Below are positions 17,791 through 26,921 of a DNA stretch of 64,000 bases, in pieces (within the stretch, counting starts at the first letter, position 1; the number at the start of each line of letters is the position of its first letter). The DNA is taken from the NCBI RefSeq assembly GCF_003403095.1, contig NZ_CP031555.1, positions 1-64,000 on the forward strand. Direction: 5' to 3'. Made by a program: the position numbers and the translations under genes. This DNA is from Thalassospira indica (lineage in GTDB: Bacteria; Pseudomonadota; Alphaproteobacteria; Rhodospirillales; Thalassospiraceae). Under the pieces are notes generated by a model. The model did not search any database. It saw only the letters and a list, made by a program, of their open reading frames with translations, and had not been told where the DNA came from.

Positions 17791-18441
17791 TCACGATGGA
17801 TTGGCACTTAAAACCGTGACATTCGCGCGGTTGAGATTGAGGGGTGTGAAATCATGATTTGGCGGCGTGTGACCCATGGGACCAAGGATTTCAGGGTTCA
17901 GGTCGGACAATAGAGGCTGTCTGCTGTCCTTTTCGGACACCACCGGCTGTTGGCCGTAAAGCTGCCAGTCGATACCAAGATCGGGATCGTTCCAGGCAAT
18001 GCCGCGATCATGGTCGGGGCTGTAATAGTTCGACGCCTTGTACATGACATGGGTGTCGGGCTTGAGCGTTTTGAAGCCGTGGGCGAAGCCTTCGGGGATC
18101 CAGAGCTGGTACCAGTTTTCAGCACTGAGTTCGATCTTGATGTGCTGGCCAAAGGTCGCGGAGCGCGGTCGGATATCGACCGCGACATCAAGGATGGCAC
18201 CTTGTGTCACGCGGATCAGTTTGCCCTGGGCATAAGGGCAGGTCTGAAAATGCAGGCCGCGGATGGTGTTGATCGGAACGCTGATCGAATGGTTTTCCTG
18301 TACAAGATCAATATCGCCCACCACCTCGCAGAAATCGTCATAGCGAAATGTTTCGGCAAAAACACCGCGTTTGTCCCGATGTCGGTTGGGCACAAACAAA
18401 ACCGGACCTTCGATATCAAACTCAGTAAATTCGACAGGCAT
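17791..18441 (-). CDS. rfbC: dTDP-4-dehydrorhamnose 3,5-epimerase
   Basis: A cupin-fold sugar epimerase of 216 residues. Family motifs include DKRGVFAETFR, QENHSISVPINTIRGLHFQ with the catalytic histidine, GAILDVAVDIR and WIPEGFAHGF. It normally acts in dTDP-L-rhamnose synthesis, but RfbA, RfbB and RfbD are not nearby, so it may serve another dTDP or CDP sugar or rely on genes elsewhere. It is the last gene of the long minus-strand glycan cluster and lies 6 bases from the exported propeller-like protein. Confidence 0.9.
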   Translation of the reverse strand: MPVEFTEFDIEGPVLFVPNRHRDKRGVFAETFRYDDFCEVVGDIDLVQENHSISVPINTIRGLHFQTCPYAQGKLIRVTQGAILDVAVDIRPRSATFGQHIKIELSAENWYQLWIPEGFAHGFKTLKPDTHVMYKASNYYSPDHDRGIAWNDPDLGIDWQLYGQQPVVSEKDSRQPLLSDLNPEILGPMGHTPPNHDFTPLNLNRANVTVLSANPS

Positions 18442-18447
18442 TGTTCA

Positions 18448-19668
18448 TTACTCCTTGATCGAGATCGGAACACGGATCAGTTGGCGCGGCACACGCCAGC
18501 GATCCTTGTAGGGTTTCGGGACAAGACGGACGAAAACCAGGCTGGCTTCGTCATCAACCGTGCCAAAAAGACGGTCTGTGCTGTCTTCGTCGATGATCGA
18601 CGGATAGGCCGAGAAGGTTTCGCCCTCTGCCGCGTCACGTTGCAAGGGTTGGCGATAGAGCAATTTGGGTTCCGACCAGCTTTTGAGATCCGTCGAGGAC
18701 GAATAGAAAAAGCCGGCAATATCGGGCTCGCCCTTTTTGCGGATGCGATGAAGGTAGACCGTGATGAAACTGTTTGATCCTTCGTGGCGGACCAGACCGC
18801 GGATGGAGGAAACACCAACCGGCCCGACGCGCGCGCATTCGGTTTCGCGTGCCGACCATCCCTGATCGGTCAGGGTTGCGGCCAACTCGAAACTTGAGCC
18901 GTTCCAGACATCCCACCGTTTGGGATCATCAATCGGGGCACGCACCAGACAATTGCGCGACTCTTCCCAGTTATCGGCGCGACGCCAGACAATGGCGTAA
19001 TAGTAGTTCTGCCAGGAGATGATGTTGGTCACCGTCACATAGCTTGGGGCGCGTTTGCGATCATCGCGATAGGGTTCAGGCGGCGGAAACGGTGCGTGAC
19101 GGGGCGGGTTGCCGAGATAGTCAAAGGTCTTGCCACCATCACTTGATTTCAGCGTCACCAGACCATTGATCCAGCAATCGGTGCGTTTTGTCCGGCCCTT
19201 GCACGGCATGTCATGGCGATAGGGCATGAAACTGGCACTGCCCAGCGCATAAACATCGCGCCCGTCGCGGGTATAGATCGCCTGAAGCCAGGTGCGATCA
19301 TCAAGAAGTTCGGGTACGGCTTTGCCCGCGGCCTTGAAGCGGCTGTCGCAATCGGGTTTCAGGCTGTTAAAGCCATAACCGACAAAGGCCCGGTTCTGAA
19401 AGTTCGGGGCAAACAGAACCATTTGGCCCTGATTATTGCGAAAGGCACGTGCTGGTGAATCGGGCAGATGATGGTTGTCACATCCGGTGACGTCGCTATC
19501 AAAGATGACGGTTTCGGTGCCCGAAACAGTTACCTCGGCGGCCCGCAAATCCGGGTTCCAGCCAAACATGCCCCCGACCGACAATCCGATCAGAAATGCC
19601 GAGAGACCTGTAATGCGTTTTGAGAAACGAAGTGTGCCCAAGGTTTCACCCGCCAGGTTTGAAATCAA
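18448..19668 (-). CDS. Exported protein of unknown function, sialidase/propeller-like repeats
   Basis: I do not recognise a named family. The 406-residue product has one hydrophobic N-terminal segment (about residues 18-36), a signal peptide or anchor, and then a soluble domain. It contains LKSSDGGKTFDYLG, an Asp-box as in sialidase-like beta-propellers, and a second related stretch SSSTDLKSWSEPKLL as in five-bladed propeller hydrolases. Six or more cysteines suggest disulfides in the periplasm. Its position among glycan genes suggests polysaccharide binding or trimming. The listed start is TTG without a clear ribosome-binding site; a second TTG at 19641 after GGCGGGTG is an alternative. Confidence 0.6.
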   Translation of the reverse strand: MISNLAGETLGTLRFSKRITGLSAFLIGLSVGGMFGWNPDLRAAEVTVSGTETVIFDSDVTGCDNHHLPDSPARAFRNNQGQMVLFAPNFQNRAFVGYGFNSLKPDCDSRFKAAGKAVPELLDDRTWLQAIYTRDGRDVYALGSASFMPYRHDMPCKGRTKRTDCWINGLVTLKSSDGGKTFDYLGNPPRHAPFPPPEPYRDDRKRAPSYVTVTNIISWQNYYYAIVWRRADNWEESRNCLVRAPIDDPKRWDVWNGSSFELAATLTDQGWSARETECARVGPVGVSSIRGLVRHEGSNSFITVYLHRIRKKGEPDIAGFFYSSSTDLKSWSEPKLLYRQPLQRDAAEGETFSAYPSIIDEDSTDRLFGTVDDEASLVFVRLVPKPYKDRWRVPRQLIRVPISIKE

Positions 19669-19726
19669 ATGAGAAAGTGTGGTGCGTGGCGTTACTGGGG
19701 GTTACGCCACGCACCAGACAGCAAGG

Positions 19727-20932
19727 TCACGCCGCCTCTGCGACGTATGGGGCCGGGGTACTGCCCAGACGGTGTGCCATGCTGTTTTCTTCAAGGAAGT
19801 TTTTCAGATCGCCAAAACGCTTCTGATAGGTCTGCTCGAACAGATCGAAATCGGCGTTATCCCAAGCTTCCTCGAACGAGAATTTGTCCATGTAGCGACC
19901 ATCCACGAACGGAATGCCAAGTGTTTTGACAAATTCGCGGGTGCGCGTGTCATAGGTGACATAAAGGGCCGGAACTTCGTTGGCCAAGGCCAGCAAATTG
20001 CCATGCAGGCGATAGCCGGTCACCGCATCAAGGTTCTGTTCGGCCCGTTCAAAATCCGCGACACTTTCAAACACCGAAAGCGATGATTTATAAAGGTCCA
20101 GCAACGGATCTTTGGGACCATAGAACCACTTTTCCGCGGTCAGCTTTTTGACCGCGTCGTCCATGACAGCCGCGTCATTTTCGACCTGTTTGGAACGCGC
20201 GTAATAGATCTGCTTTTCTTCAAGCTCGCCGGCACAGAGGATTTCCGTGTCGTAGCGTTCGGCCAATGTGCGCAGCATAAAGCGTTGCTGGGTCTGGAAA
20301 CCGTGCGTCTTGCGACGAAGCGTAAAGCCCAGCCTTTTGATCGATGCGGCATCAACCCGGCGCAATTTCAGTTCCGGTTTGCAATGGCGGAACGCCGTCG
20401 GGCAGCCAAAGATGCGGACATTTTTGATCCCGATCGAATTCAGTGCCTTTTTCGACAGATTACCGCGCACGCCAATGGAGGCCGAGCGATCTGCAACCAG
20501 GTTCAAGAAACGCCGGGTCGACTCATTGACGTAGTTTTCGGAATTGTCGGGAACCTGAACACCGATGCCAAAGGCAATCACAGGGACCTTGGTTTTTTCA
20601 AGAACCGCTGTGATCGGATCCCATTGACCATTGGTGTTGATATAGTTCGATCCGCGCAGAAAGATGTAATCCAGCCGGTTGATCTGTTCGATCTGGGTTT
20701 CCGAAATATTGCCGTCTGAGGGCACATAGATCGGAAAAAGTTCGGAATAATCGAGAATGCGCAGCGAGGAATCATAGACAAAGCAGTCACCGATATTGGT
20801 GAATAACGTCTTTGCCTTTTCCGGCGCATTATAGGTGTGGGTGACAACACCAAGATTGCCCTCAAGACGGCCAGCGGGCATCAATACGCCAATACGGGGC
20901 TTGCGCCCCCCGGTGGGGAGTTCGGGTGCCAT
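19727..20932 (-). CDS. Polysaccharide pyruvyl transferase family protein
   Basis: Predicted to transfer pyruvate from phosphoenolpyruvate to a sugar, forming a ketal. The GT-B-like protein of 401 residues shows LFTNIGDCFVYDSSLRIL, DYIFLRGSNYI, FGIGVQVP and the segment YRLHGNLLALANEVPAL. The RLHG motif is typical of the family. It is a paralogue of the product at 22127-23317 (shared FLRGSNYI, GCPTAFR and YRLHGNL), and the two flank galE. Pyruvylation would make the surface glycan acidic. The C-terminal tail is variable and lacks a known domain. Confidence 0.85.
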   Translation of the reverse strand: MAPELPTGGRKPRIGVLMPAGRLEGNLGVVTHTYNAPEKAKTLFTNIGDCFVYDSSLRILDYSELFPIYVPSDGNISETQIEQINRLDYIFLRGSNYINTNGQWDPITAVLEKTKVPVIAFGIGVQVPDNSENYVNESTRRFLNLVADRSASIGVRGNLSKKALNSIGIKNVRIFGCPTAFRHCKPELKLRRVDAASIKRLGFTLRRKTHGFQTQQRFMLRTLAERYDTEILCAGELEEKQIYYARSKQVENDAAVMDDAVKKLTAEKWFYGPKDPLLDLYKSSLSVFESVADFERAEQNLDAVTGYRLHGNLLALANEVPALYVTYDTRTREFVKTLGIPFVDGRYMDKFSFEEAWDNADFDLFEQTYQKRFGDLKNFLEENSMAHRLGSTPAPYVAEAA

Positions 20933-21022
20933 TTTATGCTCCTGCGTGTTTGGTTCGTGTCATTTTTGACGTTGTGTCGAACCGTTGCTCGTGTTTGGAA
21001 GTGCAGGTCTTGCGAGGTGTGG

Positions 21023-22018
21023 TTAAGCCGCACTGACCTCGCGGGATTTAAGGCTTTGTTCCCAATCAAGGGCGTGGCGCACGATGTCTTCGAGGTCATC
21101 ATGAACCGGGGTCCAGCCGAGTTTTTGGCGAATACGATCGGCCGCGGCAATCAGGGCTGCCGGATCACCGGGGCGACGGTCGGCAAGTTCGACTTCGAAA
21201 TCAACGCCAGACACCTTTTTGACCGCACCGATCACTTCGCGCACCGAGAACCCGCGCCCATAACCGCAATTCATCACGTCGCTTTCGCCGCCGCGTTCAA
21301 GATATTCAAGGGCGAGAACATGGGCATTGGCGAGGTCGGATACATGGATGTAATCGCGAATGCAGGTGCCATCGGGGGTTTCGTAATCTTCACCGTAAAT
21401 GGCCATTTGCGGACGCGTACCGGTTGCCGCCTGGCTTGCTATCTTGATCAGGTGGGTTGCCTTGCGCGATGTCTGGCCGGAGCGGCCCTTGGGATCAGCA
21501 CCGGCAACATTGAAGTAACGCAGCGCGACATAGCGCAAGTCATGGGCGATGGCGGCATCGGCCAACATCTTTTCGGTCATCATTTTTGATGTGCCATAGG
21601 GCGAGATCGGCTTAAGGGCGAAGTCCTCGTTAATCGGAGTGGCCTTTGGTTCGCCATACACCCCCGCGGTCGAGGAAAAGATGAAATGCTTTACGCCGCT
21701 ATCCACGGCAACTTGCAAGAGCGCACGCGAATTGACCGTGTTGTTGCGGTAATATTCCAGCGGATAGATGACCGAGTCCGGTACAATGATCGACCCGGCA
21801 AAATGCATGATGGCCGTCACATCATGTTCGGCGATGACGCGACGCACCAGATCTTCGTCGCCACAATCACCTTCAACGAAGGCCGCCCCGGTTGGGACTG
21901 CCCAGCGATGCCCCTGACTTAGATTGTCCAGCACGACGACATCGCGCCCGCCATCGAGAAGTGCCAGTGCCGCGTGACTGCCGATATACCCTGCGCCACC
22001 TGTTACAAGTACAGTCAT
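21023..22018 (-). CDS. galE: UDP-glucose 4-epimerase
   Basis: A short-chain NAD epimerase of 331 residues giving UDP-galactose for glycan assembly. It has the Rossmann motif GGAGYIGSHAALAL, the catalytic SSTAGVYG and YGTSK motifs and the DYIHVSDLANAH segment characteristic of GalE. It sits between the two pyruvyl transferase genes, fitting galactose as the residue that is pyruvylated, although this is an inference. Confidence 0.93.
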   Translation of the reverse strand: MTVLVTGGAGYIGSHAALALLDGGRDVVVLDNLSQGHRWAVPTGAAFVEGDCGDEDLVRRVIAEHDVTAIMHFAGSIIVPDSVIYPLEYYRNNTVNSRALLQVAVDSGVKHFIFSSTAGVYGEPKATPINEDFALKPISPYGTSKMMTEKMLADAAIAHDLRYVALRYFNVAGADPKGRSGQTSRKATHLIKIASQAATGTRPQMAIYGEDYETPDGTCIRDYIHVSDLANAHVLALEYLERGGESDVMNCGYGRGFSVREVIGAVKKVSGVDFEVELADRRPGDPAALIAAADRIRQKLGWTPVHDDLEDIVRHALDWEQSLKSREVSAA

Positions 22019-22126
22019 TGCCGTGTCTCCTTGTTGATGTTGCCTGTTTTGGTTCAGGCTGCTTTGGAAGGCACGGCCGCCCGGCGATCCCGATCCGGGT
22101 CGCCAGAACGGCCATACCGGGTGGGA

Positions 22127-23317
22127 TCACGCGACCTTTCGCTGAGGCTGCGTATCAGCTTTCATGACATCGACCATTTTGTGATCAATGTTGTTTTCGG
22201 TCAGGAACTGCGCCATTTCGCGATAGGTCTGGAACCAGGCGCGGTTGAACTTGTCGAACAGATCCTGATTCCAGTAATCCTCAAGCACGAATTCCTTTTC
22301 CGAGAACACGTCATAGGACGGGATCTGATAGGTTTCGGCGAATTCGACCGTGCGGCTGTCATAAGTGAAGTAAATCGACGGAACACCGTTCGACAGCGCC
22401 ATCAGATTGCCGTGCAGGCGATAGCCCAGCACGCAATCCTTGGTCCGCACCAGATCTTCGTAATCGGATACGACATCGGAATAGAACAGCTTCTCGCGAT
22501 AGAGGCGTTCCATCGTGTCATCGAGATACCAGTTCTTGACCCAGTCGTTGTTTTTGAGCGCCTGCATGGCTTCTTCGCGCTGGGCGTTGCTGCCAAAGAC
22601 GAGCTTTTTCTCTTCGGGTTCGCCCTGGGCCATCAGGGTCATGTCATCGAAACGGTCGGCGAGATGTTTGACCAGATCACGATGGAAGGTGAGATAACGT
22701 TTGATGTCCTGGGCATAGGCCGGGGACACTTCACGGCGCAGCGTAATGCCGACATTTTTCACGCTATCAAGCGATGGCAGCTTGATGCGCATGTCGGGAT
22801 TATTTTGCCGGAACGCGGTCGGGCAGCCGACAATGCGGACATTGGTGATGCCAAGATCCCAAAGAACCTGTGCCGTATAGGCCCCGCGCACACCGATCGA
22901 GGTGGTGGAATCAGCCATCATCCGCAGAACGGTTTTGGTCTGTTCGGACAGTTCGATCTTGCCTTTGACCGGGGCCTGCGCACCGATGCCAAAGCCCAGA
23001 ACAGGCAGCTTCAGGCGTTTGAGAACGTCGATGGTATTGCGCCAGTCCATATCGGAATGGATGTAGTTCGACCCGCGCAGGAAGACATAGTCATATTCCT
23101 CGCGCAGACGGTCGATGTCTTCCATCTTGGGATCGGCAATTGGCAAGACTCCGAGCTTGTCATAATTCATCAGTTTGAGCGATGAATCGAAGACGAAGGC
23201 GTCGCCGATATTGTGGTAGTGATTGATGCTCTTTTGAACATCCTGATAGTTGTACCATCGGACGCAGTCGTGGTCGTAGACTTCGCCGGACGGGATCATT
23301 ACGAGTACGCGCGCCAT
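22127..23317 (-). CDS. Polysaccharide pyruvyl transferase family protein
   Basis: The second pyruvyl transferase of the cluster, 396 residues. Motifs include HNIGDAFVFDSSLKLM, YVFLRGSNYIHSD, GFGIGAQAP, GCPTAFRQNNPD and YRLHGNLMALSNGVPS. ATG 23317 has a good upstream AAGGAGAG site, so the longer reading from 23455 is rejected. The two paralogues differ enough to act on different acceptors or to form a heteromer. Confidence 0.85.
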   Translation of the reverse strand: MARVLVMIPSGEVYDHDCVRWYNYQDVQKSINHYHNIGDAFVFDSSLKLMNYDKLGVLPIADPKMEDIDRLREEYDYVFLRGSNYIHSDMDWRNTIDVLKRLKLPVLGFGIGAQAPVKGKIELSEQTKTVLRMMADSTTSIGVRGAYTAQVLWDLGITNVRIVGCPTAFRQNNPDMRIKLPSLDSVKNVGITLRREVSPAYAQDIKRYLTFHRDLVKHLADRFDDMTLMAQGEPEEKKLVFGSNAQREEAMQALKNNDWVKNWYLDDTMERLYREKLFYSDVVSDYEDLVRTKDCVLGYRLHGNLMALSNGVPSIYFTYDSRTVEFAETYQIPSYDVFSEKEFVLEDYWNQDLFDKFNRAWFQTYREMAQFLTENNIDHKMVDVMKADTQPQRKVA

Positions 23318-23355
23318 GTTGTCTCTCCTTGGTTGATCACGTTTTTGTTCTGAAT

Positions 23356-24678
23356 TCATGCCGTGCTTGCCACGGTTTGCGGGCGCGCAGCCTTTGCAGA
23401 CATACGGCGCGCTTCCAGAACCTCCCGATACTGCGCGAGATGTTGCTCGGCGCATTCCTGATAGGTCGTCACGCTTGGTATTCCCTCGCGCATGCGATCC
23501 CAGATCTTGTTGTCGCTAAGAACTTCAACCATCCGATCGGCAAGGTCTTCGGCACTTCCGACCCGGAAATGCAGACCATTCACCCCATCGGTGATTTTTT
23601 CGGCCATGCCGCCAATGTTGGAACAGATCATCGGACGCCCGTGGAAGAAGGCTTCCTGAATGACCACAGGTGAGTTTTCCCACCAGATCGATGGAATGAT
23701 CGTCCAGTCGGCAAGTTCCATCAGCTTGGGCATTTCGGTGTTTTGATAGGCCCCGTAAAAGCGGACGCGTTCGCCGGCCTTTTCGATCAGGTCGTGGACC
23801 TTGTCCTGATATTCCCTGGGTTGGCGATCAAGGTTGCCGCCAAAGATCATCAGGCGCGCATCATCGCCCCAGATTTCATCAGGCACACGCCCGACGGCAT
23901 CGAGAAGGATGTCAGCGCCCTTGAACATCGTGAGCTGCCCGAAGAAGGCAAAACGCGACCGGCGCGGCTGGGTTTTGGAAAGCGGGCGATCCTTGGCCCG
24001 TTGATCGATGTCGAGACCATTTTCGATCACCGACATCTTTTCGGCCTTCATGCCCCAGTCAATGAAGCGGTTAGCCAAAAATTCACTGGGCGAGACATAG
24101 TGATCGGCCAGCTCCAACATCGCCTTGATGAAACGTTCACGCCGAAGGAATGAGGCCGGTGAGATGTTGGGGAAACAGCCATTGCAATCAATGGGACTTG
24201 CCTGGTTGCAGAGCTTGGTTCCGCCGCTTTTGATCATCTGCCCGTGATTGTGGCAGATTGTCAAAAACTCGTGAAAGGTGAAGAAAATCGCGGTTTCGGG
24301 CAGGGCTTCGCGAATGGCATAGATGGTTTCCAGACCAAGCCCGAGATAGTGATGGAAATGCACGACATCGGGTTCGTAATCCTTCACAAAGCGCAGGAAA
24401 TCGCGATCAATTTCATCGGTGCTGCCGTTTGAGAGCAGGAAATGATCGTAGTTTTCCGCGTGATAGAGGATTTCATTGTCCTTTTGACGCAAACTCATCA
24501 GCGCCGAGGCCCCGTGACGCGGGACGGGATTGCCAACCCGCGCCAGATAAAAGCTTTCGACCCCATCGAGTTTGTTCAACCCTTTATGCAGGTTGTAGGA
24601 GGCCACTTCGGCCCCGCCCAGCGAGATGCTGGGATGGCCATGCGAAATAACGAGGACGCGTAAATCAGTCGACGGCAT
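23356..24678 (-). CDS. Glycosyltransferase family 4 protein
   Basis: A GT-B enzyme of 440 residues with the GGAEVASYNLHKGL start typical of GT4. It has a cysteine-rich insertion (ICHNHGQ, then CNQASPIDCNGCF), a C-terminal FFGQLTMFKGADILLDA and the donor site PSIWWENSPVVIQEAF. It is related to the GT4 at 27719-28984 (shared PSIWWENxPxVIQEAF, GGMAE). It acts at the cytoplasmic face of the membrane on a lipid- or protein-linked acceptor. The start at 24678 overlaps the upstream gene by 14 bases. Confidence 0.88.
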   Translation of the reverse strand: MPSTDLRVLVISHGHPSISLGGAEVASYNLHKGLNKLDGVESFYLARVGNPVPRHGASALMSLRQKDNEILYHAENYDHFLLSNGSTDEIDRDFLRFVKDYEPDVVHFHHYLGLGLETIYAIREALPETAIFFTFHEFLTICHNHGQMIKSGGTKLCNQASPIDCNGCFPNISPASFLRRERFIKAMLELADHYVSPSEFLANRFIDWGMKAEKMSVIENGLDIDQRAKDRPLSKTQPRRSRFAFFGQLTMFKGADILLDAVGRVPDEIWGDDARLMIFGGNLDRQPREYQDKVHDLIEKAGERVRFYGAYQNTEMPKLMELADWTIIPSIWWENSPVVIQEAFFHGRPMICSNIGGMAEKITDGVNGLHFRVGSAEDLADRMVEVLSDNKIWDRMREGIPSVTTYQECAEQHLAQYREVLEARRMSAKAARPQTVASTA

Positions 24679-26860
24679 GGTTGTGGCTCCGCAAGTTTGA
24701 AACGACCAAAGACCAGCGGCGATCAAACGCCCAGCGGTCAAGACGATTGGAAAGTTCCTCCCAGGCAGGGGCTTTGCTTATGGATTGTTCGCTGCCCAGT
24801 ACTTCGACATCGGGGATCCAGTAGGATGGTGTGCCCGCCATGCGCAGCTTGAGTGCAAGGTCGAGGCTTTTTTCCCCGGGCCCGATATAGCCGCGGGTAA
24901 AACCGTCGCTGTCCTTAAAAGCTTTGCGCGGCAGAATGCAGCATTCAAACGTGCCGGCACTGACTTCGCTGGGTTGGGCATCGGCAAGAACCGCGCAAGG
25001 GTAGCCGACATAGCGATCCGACAGATATTGCCCGCCATTGGCATCGGCCTTGATCCATGTTCCGGCCCAGCGGACAGAATCGTCTTCAAACAGGATGGTC
25101 GGCGAGACGAGGGTTTTGTTGCCGCGTTTGGTATAGGCGGCAAGCAACTGATCAAACCAGCCATCATCGCGTGGCAGGATATGTGCCGACACCAGCCCGA
25201 CGGTTTCAGAATTGGTGGCATCCACACCGACTTCAAGCGCATCACAATAGTCTTCGACGCCTTCGGCGAAAACGATCCGGGTGTTGAGCTTATAGAAGGC
25301 GGCAAGACGCAAGATTTCGCTGCCAACCTGATCAAAGCTTTCGACCGGGCCGGCAATGACAATCGGCAGATGGCGGGTCGCGCTATCAAGTCCCAACAGA
25401 GCAATGGTGACGCCGATATCATTGATCGTGTCATCCACCCCGACCACAAGGGTCACCGGCGCGTCTTCGTCAAAGTCGCCGATATCATGGATATCCACCG
25501 CATAGGGGCGCTGTGCGGTCATGGCCTGCAACATCGGGCCGAATTGACGTTCGATACTGTTTGAGGCCGTGACCGAGCGCGGATCAAGCGAGGGCAAAAC
25601 CCGTGAAAGGGCCTGACGGGCCGACGCACGCGTCGGGTTCAGCGGGTAATAGGCCGGAAAGGCATCAGAAATGCCGAGTTCAAGATAGGTTGCCTGATCG
25701 GATGGCGGGGTTGCCTCCAACGGACAAAACACCAGAAAACCGTGATTATTCCGGGCCGGGTTCATGCCCGAAAACATCGGATCATTGGCAAAGGCATCGG
25801 TGACATCGGCGCGTGACTGGCGCGTCCAGTGATCATCGATCCGCACGACTTCACCGCCGACACGCAGGGACACATCCTTGACGGCCCGGTCGGGATCAAG
25901 CATCCAACCGGAAATCAAAACGCCGCTTCCTTCGATCAGAAGGGAGAAATCAATGCCGATGCGGACCGGGCGATCCAGTTCGGATACCGTGTCGCGGCCA
26001 TCAAAACGATGTGCGGCCATTTTAAGGGTATGCAGGATTTTTTCCGGCGCGCGTACGCGATCCAGAACCGAGCGGATATGGGCCGGGACATCGGGCGGTG
26101 CGACCAGAACGCGATGCTGATACACCTCGATCGAGTGCCAGGTATCGCGTCCGCGAAAGTAAACCCGTTTGAGTTTTTTCGGACTGATCGGCTTATCGCC
26201 CAGCATCAGGCCGGTTACACCGGATGCCTCGTCGCCCAGATCATCACGCTGAAAATCGGCACTGGTCAGTTCCGCCAAGACCGGAGCATCCGCCATGGCA
26301 ATGACGCGGGTGCGCCCAGTGGGGAAGCCGCTTGACCATCCCTGAATATAAACATCACCTTCTTCGAGCCCGCCCAGCACTTCGATAAAGCCATTGCTAC
26401 GCGCGGCACTTTGCACCAATGCGGCCACCTTGCTGAGGCGTTTTTTATCCGGATCACCGGCCAGCAGGGCTTCGATCAAGCCATCAATCACGGTGGCAAA
26501 GGCCGGGCCGGATTGATCCGCGACAGAAGAAAGAACCGCTTCAATGCGTTGCTGCCGGTTATCGATGCGGTATTCACGCGGTTTGCCAGCCCCGCGAAAC
26601 AGAGCGGTTTTCAAACGGCGGGCGGAGACATCCTTCATCGGCAAGAGGGCGACAAAGCCATAGGCGTTGTCGGGTTCCGCATCGTGGCGGCGCCATGAAA
26701 TGATGGATGCCTGTACTTTGGCGTCAGACTGGCTGTTGAGGTAGATATCAATCGTTGCCGGCAGTGCGTTCCCCACCCCGACCATCAAAGCCAGACCCTC
26801 GTCGACCAAGGCGGCGACGACGGTTCTGCCATCCAGTGGCATTCCATGCTGCTCTGTCAT
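24665..26860 (-). CDS. Large glycan-cluster protein with GW-type domains and a degenerate GT2-like domain
   Basis: A 731-residue protein I cannot name. The N-terminal two thirds holds about three related beta-rich units. The clearest is at about residues 310-400, starting VLISGWMLDPDRAVKDVSLRV; another is near residue 165 with VYIQGWSSGF. Similar units occur in the products at 26922 and 29823. The C-terminal third aligns by eye with the GT2 domain of the 29823 product (TLVVGVDD, then a VSPTILFEDDSVRWAGTWI stretch against VGPKLLFEDGSIQHAGMYF), but the metal-binding LNSD segment is replaced by VSAH. It may be a non-catalytic partner or a glycan-binding scaffold. The ATG has a strong AGGAGG upstream. 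Confidence 0.6.
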   Translation of the reverse strand: MTEQHGMPLDGRTVVAALVDEGLALMVGVGNALPATIDIYLNSQSDAKVQASIISWRRHDAEPDNAYGFVALLPMKDVSARRLKTALFRGAGKPREYRIDNRQQRIEAVLSSVADQSGPAFATVIDGLIEALLAGDPDKKRLSKVAALVQSAARSNGFIEVLGGLEEGDVYIQGWSSGFPTGRTRVIAMADAPVLAELTSADFQRDDLGDEASGVTGLMLGDKPISPKKLKRVYFRGRDTWHSIEVYQHRVLVAPPDVPAHIRSVLDRVRAPEKILHTLKMAAHRFDGRDTVSELDRPVRIGIDFSLLIEGSGVLISGWMLDPDRAVKDVSLRVGGEVVRIDDHWTRQSRADVTDAFANDPMFSGMNPARNNHGFLVFCPLEATPPSDQATYLELGISDAFPAYYPLNPTRASARQALSRVLPSLDPRSVTASNSIERQFGPMLQAMTAQRPYAVDIHDIGDFDEDAPVTLVVGVDDTINDIGVTIALLGLDSATRHLPIVIAGPVESFDQVGSEILRLAAFYKLNTRIVFAEGVEDYCDALEVGVDATNSETVGLVSAHILPRDDGWFDQLLAAYTKRGNKTLVSPTILFEDDSVRWAGTWIKADANGGQYLSDRYVGYPCAVLADAQPSEVSAGTFECCILPRKAFKDSDGFTRGYIGPGEKSLDLALKLRMAGTPSYWIPDVEVLGSEQSISKAPAWEELSNRLDRWAFDRRWSLVVSNLRSHNHAVD

Positions 26861-26921
26861 GTCCGGGCCTCCTTGTTGTTATCGATGTGTTTCGAAGGGG
26901 ATGATTGCCACGCCATGGCGA

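Noticed and set aside
21974..23185. A 403-codon plus-strand frame opposite galE and the pyruvyl transferase
   Set aside because: It runs antisense to a protein with clear family motifs and spans the gap between two genes; no domain is visible.
24665..26860. Calling the 731-residue protein an active glycosyltransferase
   Set aside because: The metal-binding aspartate segment is replaced and the N-terminal region is not a known catalytic domain.
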